Positions 6,999 through 14,389 are shown, counted from the first letter of the stretch. The stretch: 15,137 nucleotides of DNA from Minisyncoccota bacterium (GCA_012799795.1 JAAZKO010000009.1:1-15137); one strand, 5' to 3'. Numbers and translations: made by a program. The notes: generated by a model not told the origin, from the letters alone.

Positions 6999-7779
6999 CC
7001 ACTACTGTTTTGTATAGAGTGCTAGAACCTGGTTCTAATGAAAAAGCATCTGAGCTTGCTTGGTCAAAAGCGAACTCGCCGCGAGGAAAAGCTTGATTGT
7101 TTGCGCCGTCTTCGATAATTTCTAAAACTTTTTTAATTTTTTGTCGATTGGCAGCAGCTATTGCTTCAGCTTTATTGCGAGCATCAGCTACAGCACTATT
7201 AATCAACTCGATTTCATTTAACTTTTGTTCATCTATCATAAAATTTGGTCCATAAACATAATTTGCCTGGCTATTATTAAGAATGTTTAGTAATTCTTCG
7301 CTTTGACTTTTTAATAAATTACTATCTTCATTGCGCATGCTGATGCTAATACTAATATTTGCTCGCCAATTGCCTTTTTGGACTGTTTTAATTGGGTCAG
7401 CGGGCATTAATTCTGATTCAGGGTGGGGTTCAATGACATCTTCATATTCTTGATAAACACTAACTTGAGAAGTTTGTACGTCTTCTTTGTTAATTCCAAA
7501 ACTATCAATTTCACTTAAAAGCTGATTCATAATTTCATTGGCTGAGTTGATTGCTTCATTTTTTTCTGGAGCAATAACCTCAATGCCAGCGGTGAATTCA
7601 GCCAGTTGGTTGGGAATATTTTCTTGAGCAGATCCATAGACAACAATCTTGCTGGTTTTTTGATTTAAAAAAGAAATTCGATCAAATAAAGTAAAATTTT
7701 GGATTAGATAAAGACTGACAAATCCAAGTACAAAAATTAATAAAAATTTTAGAAAAGAAGAATTATTGTTGTTGTTCAT
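6979..7779 (-). CDS. Membrane-anchored SIMPL-domain (DUF541) protein
   Basis: The 266-aa protein has an N-terminal membrane anchor (about 10-28, FLKFLLIFVLGFVSLYLIQ) after an Asn-rich start (MNNNNNSS). Its outer domain (about 44-266) matches the SIMPL/DUF541 pattern: SKIVVYGSAQ at the start, GINKEDVQTSQVSVYQEYE (95-113), the AVADARNKAEAIAAANRQKI helix (196-215) and a final VVVTFQVK strand. The family is widespread, often periplasmic or extracytoplasmic and linked loosely to stress and signalling in some species, with no defined reaction. The start ATG 7779 lacks a Shine-Dalgarno; an AATAAT box with a possible upstream TG lies 9-10 nt before it. The last 20 bp overlap the DUF2298 gene tail to tail. 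It lies 66 bp downstream of the PEGA/SH3b gene on the same strand. Confidence 0.8.
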   Translation of the reverse strand: MNNNNNSSFLKFLLIFVLGFVSLYLIQNFTLFDRISFLNQKTSKIVVYGSAQENIPNQLAEFTAGIEVIAPEKNEAINSANEIMNQLLSEIDSFGINKEDVQTSQVSVYQEYEDVIEPHPESELMPADPIKTVQKGNWRANISISISMRNEDSNLLKSQSEELLNILNNSQANYVYGPNFMIDEQKLNEIELINSAVADARNKAEAIAAANRQKIKKVLEIIEDGANNQAFPRGEFAFDQASSDAFSLEPGSSTLYKTVVVTFQVK

Positions 7780-7845
7780 ATATTATTAATTATTACACGA
7801 TTTCAATTATTTTTACAGTGATTGGGCAATTAATAAATATTTCAA

Positions 7846-8844
7846 CTAATCGCTAATAAGTTCGGCAAATTCAGCGCTCACCCAACCCTCTTGTCCTTCA
7901 AACTTAATTTTGAGCCAATCATTAATTTGGGTACTTGGGCTGCTATCGAGATTATCTTCTAAATTTCCAGCAAATGGATAGTAAAAATCACTTTTAGCAA
8001 AACCCAACTCCTTAGAGGATTTATTAGCTTCAGCTCTAACTCTTAACACTTCTTGATTATCAATAAAAAAAGTAGTTTTTTTAATTTTTACTTTATTGCC
8101 GATTATTAATTCTCCTTCTGCCACCCCCCAACTTTCATCTCTCCCATCATCCTTTTGGGCTGACTTTGTAGCTATTAATCCCGATCCAGTAGCCATTAAG
8201 TCTAATTCAGCACCTGTTTGGATTTGCTCTTTGCTTTGAGGATTTTCTGACAATTTAGCTAATTTAATGCTCGCTTTAATTAGATGACCAGCTAAAACTT
8301 GCAAAGTATGCTCTTGAGTTTCATAAGAAGGAAGGCTAACACGATATTTATATTCTTGGGGAGATAAATCCTTCAAAGTAATCGGGGTATATTGAGCAGC
8401 TTCTTCTTCAAAACTTAGCAAAGCATGTTCTGGATAGGTTTCAAAACTAAGCGCGCCGAATTCCTTTAGGTCTTCCACTGCCTCTATTTCATAAATAGTG
8501 GCCGAACTTTCTTTGGATGTTGGACCGGGATTATATGAAACGACGGTTAAAGTGCCTTTAGTTAAAGTGATTGGTGTAGTGAATTCTGCTAAACTTCGGT
8601 CATCTGGAACAATTTTTAAGATATAGTCACCGCTTTTAATATTTCTATCAGACAGAGGCGCTTTTTCTAAATATTGCTTATTTAAAAAGACGCCAGCAAA
8701 TTGATCGGGTCCTAAATATTCAACTTGCAGTCCAGCGAAATTAATTGAATTGGGTGGATTAAAATAAATAAAGATTGCTGCGCTTAAGACTATGATTGAA
8801 AGAAAAAGCAGCCAAAATCGTTGAATGATGTTTTTACTTTTCAT
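7846..8844 (-). CDS. Membrane-anchored protein with PEGA-like repeats and a C-terminal SH3b-like domain
   Basis: From ATG 8844 the protein has 332 aa. A single N-terminal membrane segment (about 9-28) is followed by an outward-facing part. Two segments resemble PEGA domains. The clearer one starts GALSFETYPEHALLSFEEE, continues with the YTPITLKDLSPQEYKYRVSLPSYE stretch and ends ...VLAGHLIKASIKL, the usual order of strand, 'TP' turn, glycine/proline-rich turn and strand. A more divergent copy precedes it. The C-terminal ~80 residues (VLRVRAEANKSSKELGFAKS ... WLKIKFEGQEGWVSAEFAEL) read as a bacterial SH3 domain, suggesting binding to peptidoglycan or a surface partner. A TTG at 8868 would add 8 residues, but it overlaps the extended -10 box, so ATG is preferred. 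It follows lon by 37 bp. Confidence 0.7.
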   Translation of the reverse strand: MKSKNIIQRFWLLFLSIIVLSAAIFIYFNPPNSINFAGLQVEYLGPDQFAGVFLNKQYLEKAPLSDRNIKSGDYILKIVPDDRSLAEFTTPITLTKGTLTVVSYNPGPTSKESSATIYEIEAVEDLKEFGALSFETYPEHALLSFEEEAAQYTPITLKDLSPQEYKYRVSLPSYETQEHTLQVLAGHLIKASIKLAKLSENPQSKEQIQTGAELDLMATGSGLIATKSAQKDDGRDESWGVAEGELIIGNKVKIKKTTFFIDNQEVLRVRAEANKSSKELGFAKSDFYYPFAGNLEDNLDSSPSTQINDWLKIKFEGQEGWVSAEFAELISD

Positions 8845-8858
8845 TACTAAGTGTTTGT

Positions 8859-8867
8859 AGTATAGCA
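8859..8867 (-). promoter_or_regulatory. Extended -10 promoter of the PEGA/SH3b gene
   Basis: On the minus strand TGC-TATACT (8867-8859) is an extended -10 element lying just after the lon stop codon. No good -35 is seen, which extended -10 promoters tolerate. The predicted leader before ATG 8844 is about 7 nt. The gene can therefore be transcribed apart from lon. Confidence 0.45.
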
Positions 8868-8881
8868 AATTCTTTTCTGAC

Positions 8882-11227
8882 TTAGTTGAGAGCGATTTTT
8901 AAAACTTCTTTAACATCTTTAACGGTTTCAAATTTAAGATCCCTTTTTACTTCTTTGGGAATTTTCACTAAATCTCGCGCATTTTCTTGAGGAATAATGA
9001 CAATTTTACTACCAGCCCGGTGAGCGGCAATGGCCTTCTCTTTCAGACCACCGATACGAAGTACTCTGCCTCGCAAAGTTACCTCTCCCGTCATGGCTAC
9101 ATCACGCCTTACCGCTCTTTTCTTGAAAGCAGAAACAATGGCAGTGGTAATAGTTACACCTGCAGATGGTCCATCTTTAGGAACGGCTCCCTCTGGGACG
9201 TGAATGTGAACATCAGTTTGATTAATTTTTTCAATATCAATTTTTAATTCTTGATGATGAGATCTAACATAAGTCAGCGCAGCTTGTGCTGATTCTTTCA
9301 TTACTTCACCTAATTTACCAGTAAGTTTAATTTTACCTTTGCCCGGAGAAAGAGCGACTTCGACAAATAAAATGTCTCCACCAACACTTGTCCAAGCTAA
9401 ACCTGCGGCTAAACCAATTTGATCTTTTTTTTCGGCAATAGTTTCATCAAACATGGCTGGTCCGAGAAAATCTGCAAGTCTTTTTTGACCAACAGTGACG
9501 CTTTTTTTATTCTTTTCGATAATTTCTCTGGCAATTTTACGCATGATTTTGTTGAGTTGTCTTTCCAAACTACGTACGCCTGCTTCTCTAGTGTAACGAC
9601 TAATAATTTTCTTCAAGATAGGGTCGCTCAACTTAATCTGAGTTTTTTTCAAAGCGTTTTTCTTAATTGTTTTTGGCAATAAATAGCGTTTGCCAATTTC
9701 AAATTTTTCATTAAGGGTATATCCAGAATAATTGATGACTTCTAAACGGTCTAATAAGGCTGGTGGAACAGAATCTAAAGTATTTGCGGTAGCGATAAAT
9801 AGTACTTCTGATAAATCATAAGGTAAATCTAAGTAATGGTCCTCAAAAGCAAAATTTTGTTCGGGATCTAAAACTTCTAGTAAAGCGCTACTCGGATCAC
9901 CATGAAAATCTCGACCCAACTTATCAATTTCATCAAGCATAAAAACTGGATTATTGCTCTGAGCGTTTTGTAATCCCTTAATAATGCGGCCTGGCATTGC
10001 TCCGACATAAGTGCGTCGGTGGCCACGGATTTCTGATTCATCTCTAACACCACCTAGAGAAATTTTAATGAAATGACGATTTAAACTCTTAGCAATACTT
10101 TGACCAATACTGGTTTTACCCACACCAGGAGGTCCAACAAAACACAAAATAGTCGGTAAATTTTTTTCTTGTTTATTATTCTTATTTTTTAATTGCATGA
10201 CTGCCATGTGTTCAAGGACGCGATTTTTAACCTCTTCTAATCCGTAGTGGTCTTTATCTAAAATTTTAGCGGCGTGTTTAATATTAATATTAGTTTTTTT
10301 ATTTTTTTGCCATGGCAAATCAATAACCAAATCCAGCCAAGTTCTTAAATAGGAAGTTTCTGGATTATTAGCTGACATTTGTTCTAAGCGAACAATTTCT
10401 TTTTCCACCTTTTTTAGGGCTTCCTTAGAGAGATTTTTCTTTTTTAATTGTTCTCGATAGTGATCAACGCTGCTCTGTTCATCATTCAATTCGCCCAGCT
10501 CTTTTTGAATAGTGCGTAAACGCTCTCTCAGTACACTTTCTCTCATGTGTTCGTCAAATTTTTCTTGAGTTTTGAGATTAACATCTTGTTCAATCTCTAA
10601 AATCTTTACCTCTTTAGACAAGTACTCAATGACTAAGCGAATTCTTTGTTTAACGTTGGTAGTTTCTAAAATTAATTGCTTTTTATTGGTCGGAATATTT
10701 AAGGTGCTGGCAATTTGGTCAGCCATTTCTCCCTCATTAACACCGCTTAACAATTTAATAAAATTCAGAAATTCGATTTGTTTGCCCATTTGTACGGTTT
10801 GGCGGAAAAGTTTTTGTAATTGATTGCTGAGAGCGATTAATTCATTGTCACGCTCAATAAAACTTGGGATCTTTTCAACAACTGCTTGTAAAAAAGGTTG
10901 CTCTTGAACAAATTTTTGTACTTTCACTCGACTAATACCTCTTAACAAAGTACTGACGTTAGCCGTGTTACGCAAGGTTTTTTCAATAACGGCTAAGGTG
11001 CCAATCTGGTATAGGTCTTTAGCTTTGGGTTGTTCGATTCGGTGATTCTTTTGGGTCAGCAAAACAATGTAATTACTTTGTTTTTGTGAATGATGAATGG
11101 CGTTAATTGATAGCTCCCGACCGAAACCAAGTACTGATTCTGTTTGAGGAAATAAGACCCCTTCTCGAATCGGGACTACCGGTAGATTCAAAGAATTGCT
11201 AGGTAGTTGAATAATTTTACTGTTCAT
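8882..11227 (-). CDS. lon: ATP-dependent Lon protease (LonA type)
   Basis: Soluble homohexameric AAA+ protease that degrades damaged and regulatory proteins. The 781 aa match full-length LonA: N-terminal LON domain (about 13-205), coiled-coil linker with MRESVLRERLRTIQKELGE (about 228-246), Walker A GPPGVGKT (365-372), Walker B VFMLDEID (428-435), sensor-1 ATAN (479-482), Arg finger region PALLDRLEV (489-497), and the Ser-Lys protease domain with Ser688 in PKDGPSAG and Lys731 in GLKEKAIAA, spaced 43 residues as in E. coli Lon (Ser679/Lys722). No truncation is seen. ATG 11227 starts a protein with a normal N-terminus. No Shine-Dalgarno is present; a perfect TATAAT lies 13 nt upstream. A CIRCE-geometry inverted repeat lies further upstream, suggesting heat-shock control with clpB. 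Confidence 0.97.
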   Translation of the reverse strand: MNSKIIQLPSNSLNLPVVPIREGVLFPQTESVLGFGRELSINAIHHSQKQSNYIVLLTQKNHRIEQPKAKDLYQIGTLAVIEKTLRNTANVSTLLRGISRVKVQKFVQEQPFLQAVVEKIPSFIERDNELIALSNQLQKLFRQTVQMGKQIEFLNFIKLLSGVNEGEMADQIASTLNIPTNKKQLILETTNVKQRIRLVIEYLSKEVKILEIEQDVNLKTQEKFDEHMRESVLRERLRTIQKELGELNDEQSSVDHYREQLKKKNLSKEALKKVEKEIVRLEQMSANNPETSYLRTWLDLVIDLPWQKNKKTNINIKHAAKILDKDHYGLEEVKNRVLEHMAVMQLKNKNNKQEKNLPTILCFVGPPGVGKTSIGQSIAKSLNRHFIKISLGGVRDESEIRGHRRTYVGAMPGRIIKGLQNAQSNNPVFMLDEIDKLGRDFHGDPSSALLEVLDPEQNFAFEDHYLDLPYDLSEVLFIATANTLDSVPPALLDRLEVINYSGYTLNEKFEIGKRYLLPKTIKKNALKKTQIKLSDPILKKIISRYTREAGVRSLERQLNKIMRKIAREIIEKNKKSVTVGQKRLADFLGPAMFDETIAEKKDQIGLAAGLAWTSVGGDILFVEVALSPGKGKIKLTGKLGEVMKESAQAALTYVRSHHQELKIDIEKINQTDVHIHVPEGAVPKDGPSAGVTITTAIVSAFKKRAVRRDVAMTGEVTLRGRVLRIGGLKEKAIAAHRAGSKIVIIPQENARDLVKIPKEVKRDLKFETVKDVKEVLKIALN

Positions 11228-11240
11228 AGTTAGTCGTTTA

Positions 11241-11246
11241 ATTATA
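11241..11246 (-). promoter_or_regulatory. -10 box of lon
   Basis: Perfect TATAAT (11246-11241), 13 nt before ATG 11227, so the predicted leader is about 6 nt. No convincing -35 lies at 16-18 nt (AAGATT or TAAGAT). A TTGCTT abutting the inverted repeat is 23 nt away. A weak -35 would fit a controlled or activator-assisted promoter. Confidence 0.5.
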
Positions 11247-11275
11247 CCCTAAGTTAAGGCAAAAATCTTAAGCAA

Positions 11276-11302
11276 TTAGCAGAGTGGAACTTTGATTGCT
11301 AA
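11276..11302. promoter_or_regulatory. CIRCE-like operator upstream of lon
   Basis: Plus-strand reading TTAGCAGAG-N9-GATTGCTAA. The outer arms TTAGCA/TGCTAA and the 9-9-9 layout match the HrcA operator CIRCE (TTAGCACTC-N9-GAGTGCTAA), but the inner triplets differ. The repeat ends 29 nt before the lon -10 box. The site before clpB shares the 11-mer CAATTAGCAGA and the same spacing. It lies just past the tRNA-Ile 3' end, so a role in tRNA transcript ending is an alternative. Confidence 0.5.
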
Positions 11303-11320
11303 ATAGGAATTTTTAAAAAG

Positions 11321-11394
11321 TGGGTATGCTTGGAATCGAACCAAGGACCTCAGTCTTATCAGGACTGCGCTCTAACCAACTGAGCTACACACCC
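11321..11394 (-). tRNA. tRNA-Ile (anticodon GAT)
   Basis: The reverse strand folds into a complete 74-nt cloverleaf including the discriminator base A. The acceptor stem is GGGTGTG/CATACCC (one G-T pair). The D arm is GCTC...GAGC, the anticodon stem CAGTC/GACTG closes the loop CTGATAA with anticodon GAT, and the T arm is CTTGG-TTCGATT-CCAAG. CCA is not encoded. This tRNA usually lies between 16S and 23S genes; here it stands alone between clpB and lon. A T-run follows its 3' end. Confidence 0.96.
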
Positions 11395-11422
11395 ATTTAT
11401 TTTAAGATCTAAACAGAAGCAT

Positions 11423-11450
11423 ATTTTAGCACAAATCAGTTTTTTGCCAA
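11423..11450 (-). promoter_or_regulatory. Promoter of the tRNA-Ile gene
   Basis: On the minus strand TTGGCA (11450-11445, 5 of 6 to consensus), a 16-nt spacer and TAAAAT (11428-11423) with an upstream TGC form a strong extended -10 promoter. It begins only a few bases after the clpB stop codon. The transcript would start about 20 nt before the mature tRNA 5' end, so the tRNA is an independent unit. Confidence 0.6.
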
Positions 11451-11453
11451 ATT

Positions 11454-14018
11454 TCAGTTCTGTGTCAAATTAAGCTTATTTTTTTGCCAGTCTACTTTTA
11501 TGCGATCACCAGCTTTAATTTTACCCTTGATCATTTCTTCTGCCAATTGGTCCAAAATTTCATTTTGAATTAAGCGCTTCAGAGGCCTAGCGCCAAAGAC
11601 ATGGTCGTAGCCAGCTTCAAGCAAATGTTTAAGCACTTGCTCACTAAATTCTAATTGAATTTCTTGTTCGGCTAGTCGTTTAGCAACGATATCTAGTTGA
11701 AGACGAACAATTTCTTTAATTTCTTTTTTACCCAAACTTTGGAAAACAATAATGTCGTCTAATCTATTTAAGAATTCTGGGCGAAAATGCATTTTAAGTA
11801 AACCATCTAAAGCTTTTTTTTGCTCAACTGGGTCGTTGCTAGTCTCGCTAATGATTTGGCTACCCAAGTTAGAAGTCATAATAATGATGCTGTTTTTGAA
11901 ATTAACCGTGCGTCCTTTATTATCAGTTAAACGACCCTCGTCCAATACCTGCAATAAGATATTAAAAACTTCGCTATGAGCTTTTTCAATTTCATCTAAC
12001 AAAATAATGGTATAGGGATGTCGACGCAAAGCTTCCGTTAATTGCCCACCCTCTTCGTAACCAATATAACCAGGTGGCGAGCCGATGAGGCGAGCCACAC
12101 TATGCTTTTCCATATATTCACTCATATCGATGCGAGTAATTAAATGTTCATCATTAAATAGTTGTTCTGCTAGCGCCTTAGCCAATTCAGTTTTACCCAC
12201 ACCTGTTGGTCCTAAAAATAAGAAGCTACCTACCGGTTTTCCCTCTTCACTAATACCTGCTCGATTGCGACGAATTGCTCCAGCAACTGCTTTAATTGCT
12301 TGATCTTGACCAATCACTCGTTTAGCTAGTTCTTCTTCTAAATTAATTAATTTCTCACTTTCTTCAGTTAACATGCGATTAATTGGAATACCAGTCCATT
12401 TAGAAACAACACTAGCGATATCACTTTCATCAATTTCTTCTTTGAGTAGTCTTTTTTCTGGATCAATATCTGCCATTTTAGCCTGAGCTTCTTTGATCTT
12501 TTTTTCTAATTGAGGAATTTCTCCATAATTGATGGCCGCTGCTCTTTCCAAGTCATAATTGCGTTCAGCTCTTTTAGCTTCTTCGCGCAAGTCATCCAAC
12601 TCTTGATTATATTTTTTAATTAAATCTAAAATTTCTTTTTCTTTTCGCCAACGCAGTTCCAAGATTTTGTATTCTTCTTTTAACTCACTAATTTGTTTTT
12701 CAATTTTTTCTAAACGATCTTGGCTTTTTTGATCCTTTTCTTTTTTAAGTGATTCTTTTTCAATTTCTAATTGACGAATTTTGCGTTCTAACTGATCAAT
12801 ATTATTAGGCTTACTATCAATTTCAATACGCAGAGCCGAAGCAGCTTCGTCCATTAGGTCGATGGCTTTGTCTGGAAGGAAGCGATCGCTAATGTAGCGA
12901 TGAGAAAGTTTGACAGCAGCCACAATGGCACTATCTAAAATTTTTACACCATGATGGGCTTCATATTTACTTTTAATACCTCGCAAAATAGAAATGGCAT
13001 CTTCCACCGAAGGTTCTTCGACCATTACTGGTTGAAAACGTCTTTCAAGAGCGCTATCTTTTTCTAAATATTGACGATACTCTTTGAGAGTGGTGGCGCC
13101 AATAGTGCGCAAAGTTCCTCTAGCTAATGCGGGTTTGAGTAAATTACCAGCATCAGTCGAACCCTCACTAGCTCCAGCCCCAACAATGCTATGCAATTCA
13201 TCAATGAAAAGAATAATTTGACCATCACTTTTTTCAATTTCTTTAATGACTGCTTTGAGTCGATCCTCAAACTCACCACGATATTTGGCTCCAGCAATTA
13301 GCGCTCCCATATCTAGAGCTAGCACTCTTTTATTCTTTAGCGCTTCAGGTACATCATCATCAATAATTTTTTTAGCTAAGCCCTCAACGATAGCAGTTTT
13401 GCCAGTACCAGGCTCGCCAACTAAGACTGGATTGTTTTTAGTGCGGCGCGACAAAATTTGGGTGATGCGCCGAATTTCTTCATCACGACCAATTACTGGG
13501 TCAATCTTTCCCGAACGAGCCAAACTAGTAAAGTCTAAACAATATTTCTCTAGCGCTTGATATTTACCTTCTGGTTCAGGATCAGTGACGCGTTGTTGAC
13601 CACGAACGGTTTTTAAAGCTTGGATAACTTTTTGGGGATCAAGATCAAGTAAGCCGACTACCTTTTTTTGATCTAATAAGGCTAGAAATAAATGTTCAGT
13701 ACTAATATATTCATCTTTTAATTTAACTGCCTCGCTTTCAGCTTGACTTAATACTTTAGTTAATTCTGCTGAAGCATAAGCTTGAGTAGGTGTTTCGGTG
13801 CTGGGTAGTTTTTGCAGTTCTTTTCTGACTAGATTAGCGATAGCCTCAGGTTTTTTATCCAGTTGTTCTAGGAGATTGGGCACTATCCCTCCCGGCTGTT
13901 CAACTAGGGCTAGTAATAAATGCCAAATTTCAATTTGGCTATGTTTGAGTTTGCCAGCCAGTTGCATGGCATCTTGGACGGCTTCTCCTGCCTTGGTGGT
14001 ATAACGATCAAAGTTCAT
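11454..14018 (-). CDS. clpB: Chaperone ClpB (protein disaggregase)
   Basis: Cytosolic hexameric AAA+ disaggregase that works with DnaK to pull polypeptides from aggregates. At 854 aa it is full length (E. coli ClpB is 857). Visible parts in order: Clp-N domain with two repeats (about 1-145); AAA-1 with Walker A GEPGTGKT (201-208), pore loop GAKYRGEFE (243-251), Walker B IILFIDE (268-274) and Arg pair 326-327; the coiled-coil M domain (about 405-525) that separates ClpB from ClpC/ClpA; AAA-2 with Walker A GPTGVGKT (603-610), pore loop YIGYEEGG (651-658), Walker B IILLDE (671-676) and sensor 2 GARPLKR (809-815). No LGF/IGF ClpP-binding loop was noticed, as expected. ATG 14018 has a clear Shine-Dalgarno (GGAGAG, 5 nt away), unlike its neighbours. 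The promoter and CIRCE-like site lie about 90-160 bp upstream. Confidence 0.97.
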   Translation of the reverse strand: MNFDRYTTKAGEAVQDAMQLAGKLKHSQIEIWHLLLALVEQPGGIVPNLLEQLDKKPEAIANLVRKELQKLPSTETPTQAYASAELTKVLSQAESEAVKLKDEYISTEHLFLALLDQKKVVGLLDLDPQKVIQALKTVRGQQRVTDPEPEGKYQALEKYCLDFTSLARSGKIDPVIGRDEEIRRITQILSRRTKNNPVLVGEPGTGKTAIVEGLAKKIIDDDVPEALKNKRVLALDMGALIAGAKYRGEFEDRLKAVIKEIEKSDGQIILFIDELHSIVGAGASEGSTDAGNLLKPALARGTLRTIGATTLKEYRQYLEKDSALERRFQPVMVEEPSVEDAISILRGIKSKYEAHHGVKILDSAIVAAVKLSHRYISDRFLPDKAIDLMDEAASALRIEIDSKPNNIDQLERKIRQLEIEKESLKKEKDQKSQDRLEKIEKQISELKEEYKILELRWRKEKEILDLIKKYNQELDDLREEAKRAERNYDLERAAAINYGEIPQLEKKIKEAQAKMADIDPEKRLLKEEIDESDIASVVSKWTGIPINRMLTEESEKLINLEEELAKRVIGQDQAIKAVAGAIRRNRAGISEEGKPVGSFLFLGPTGVGKTELAKALAEQLFNDEHLITRIDMSEYMEKHSVARLIGSPPGYIGYEEGGQLTEALRRHPYTIILLDEIEKAHSEVFNILLQVLDEGRLTDNKGRTVNFKNSIIIMTSNLGSQIISETSNDPVEQKKALDGLLKMHFRPEFLNRLDDIIVFQSLGKKEIKEIVRLQLDIVAKRLAEQEIQLEFSEQVLKHLLEAGYDHVFGARPLKRLIQNEILDQLAEEMIKGKIKAGDRIKVDWQKNKLNLTQN

Positions 14019-14023
14019 AGCTA

Positions 14024-14029
14024 CTCTCC
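14024..14029 (-). promoter_or_regulatory. Shine-Dalgarno sequence of clpB
   Basis: Minus-strand GGAGAG (14029-14024), 5 nt before ATG 14018. It can pair with the CCTCC of the 16S 3' end in this window. It is the only clear Shine-Dalgarno before a large gene here, and it goes with the one long leader (about 90 nt). Confidence 0.75.
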
Positions 14030-14115
14030 AATTATTTTTTTAAATCATTAATTTTTTTATTCAATAATTAAATCTTTTACTAAATAATTAAATTAAATAA
14101 AGATCTTTCATTCTA

Positions 14116-14143
14116 ATTTTAGCGCGTGATAGCATTTTTGCAA
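14116..14143 (-). promoter_or_regulatory. Candidate promoter of clpB
   Basis: TTGCAA (14143-14138), a 16-nt spacer and TAAAAT (14121-14116) on the minus strand. The predicted transcript starts near 14109, giving a leader of about 90 AT-rich nucleotides. The inverted repeat at 14152-14178 ends 30 nt before the -10 box, matching the lon arrangement. Confidence 0.45.
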
Positions 14144-14151
14144 AGAGTCAA

Positions 14152-14178
14152 TTAGCAGACAAGAAAGAACTCTGCTAA
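14152..14178. promoter_or_regulatory. CIRCE-like operator between clpB and the plus-strand mini-unit
   Basis: Plus-strand TTAGCAGAC-N9-CTCTGCTAA, extending to perfect 10-bp arms AATTAGCAGA (14150-14159) and TCTGCTAATT (14171-14180) around an 11-nt spacer. Its outer hexamers and 27-bp layout equal CIRCE, and ClpB is a known HrcA target in several bacteria, for example mollicutes. The inner triplets are GA(C/G)-type in place of CTC. No U-tract follows on either strand, so a terminator is unlikely. Confidence 0.6.
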
Positions 14179-14200
14179 TTAATGAGGAAATGATTTTTGC

Positions 14201-14229
14201 TTGATCTATCTTATATATTTTGATATAGT
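14201..14229 (+). promoter_or_regulatory. Candidate plus-strand promoter diverging from clpB
   Basis: TTGATC (14201-14206), exactly 17 nt, then TATAGT (14224-14229) preceded by TGA (extended -10). A second TGA-TATATT lies at 14231-14239 as part of a TTTGATATA direct repeat. The predicted start is near 14236, about 28 nt before a GGAGG. The region is very AT-rich, so chance -10 matches are frequent. Confidence 0.35.
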
Positions 14230-14272
14230 TTGATATATTAAAACAAAGAAAGATCTATTTTTTGGAGGCAAT

Positions 14273-14296
14273 TTGAAAAACCAATCAGGAAAATAA
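14273..14296 (+). CDS. Possible 7-codon leader ORF (TTG start)
   Basis: GGAGG (14264-14268) stands 4 nt before TTG at 14273, which opens the frame MKNQSGK and stops with TAA at 14294-14296. The stop codon directly abuts the GTG of the following 19-codon ORF, as in translationally coupled or leader-peptide arrangements. It is too short to judge by composition. The strong Shine-Dalgarno in a genome region that mostly lacks them is the main reason for listing it. Confidence 0.2.
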   Translation: MKNQSGK

Positions 14297-14356
14297 GTGA
14301 AACAATTTAAAAAAGTGAAAACAATTTTTAACAGCAAGTACAGTGATAGAAAATGA
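14297..14356 (+). CDS. Possible 19-aa lysine-rich small protein
   Basis: GTG 14297 opens the frame MKQFKKVKTIFNSKYSDRK (19 aa, strongly basic) and ends with TGA at 14354-14356, directly before a hairpin with a T-rich tail. An AGGA lies 6 nt before the GTG. Together with the promoter at 14201-14229 this makes a compact transcript of about 150 nt diverging from clpB and converging on the 16S gene. It could be a small protein, a leader peptide, a non-coding RNA whose ORF is chance, or nothing. I recognise no family. Confidence 0.22.
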   Translation: MKQFKKVKTIFNSKYSDRK

Positions 14357-14389
14357 CCTAGGCACTATGTCCATAGGATTTTAATTTTT
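14357..14389 (+). terminator. Probable rho-independent terminator on the plus strand
   Basis: CCTAGG (14357-14362) pairs with CC-A-TAGG (14371-14377, one bulged A) around an 8-nt loop, then ATTTTAATTTTT (14378-14389). It directly follows the small ORF stop codon. On the minus strand the stem is followed by GTCATTTTC, a poorer tract, so it fits plus-strand termination better, which would also stop reading into 16S in antisense. Confidence 0.45.

Noticed and set aside
8845..8868. TTG 8868 as the start of the PEGA/SH3b gene
   Set aside because: The TTG overlaps the extended -10 element TGCTATACT; ATG 8844 lies 14 nt after it and gives a normal membrane-anchor N-terminus.
8987..9682. Plus-strand frames opposite lon (86 and 87 codons), and similar frames opposite clpB
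   Set aside because: They lie wholly opposite well-conserved coding sequence, have no domain-like features and follow the codon pattern of the true gene in reverse.
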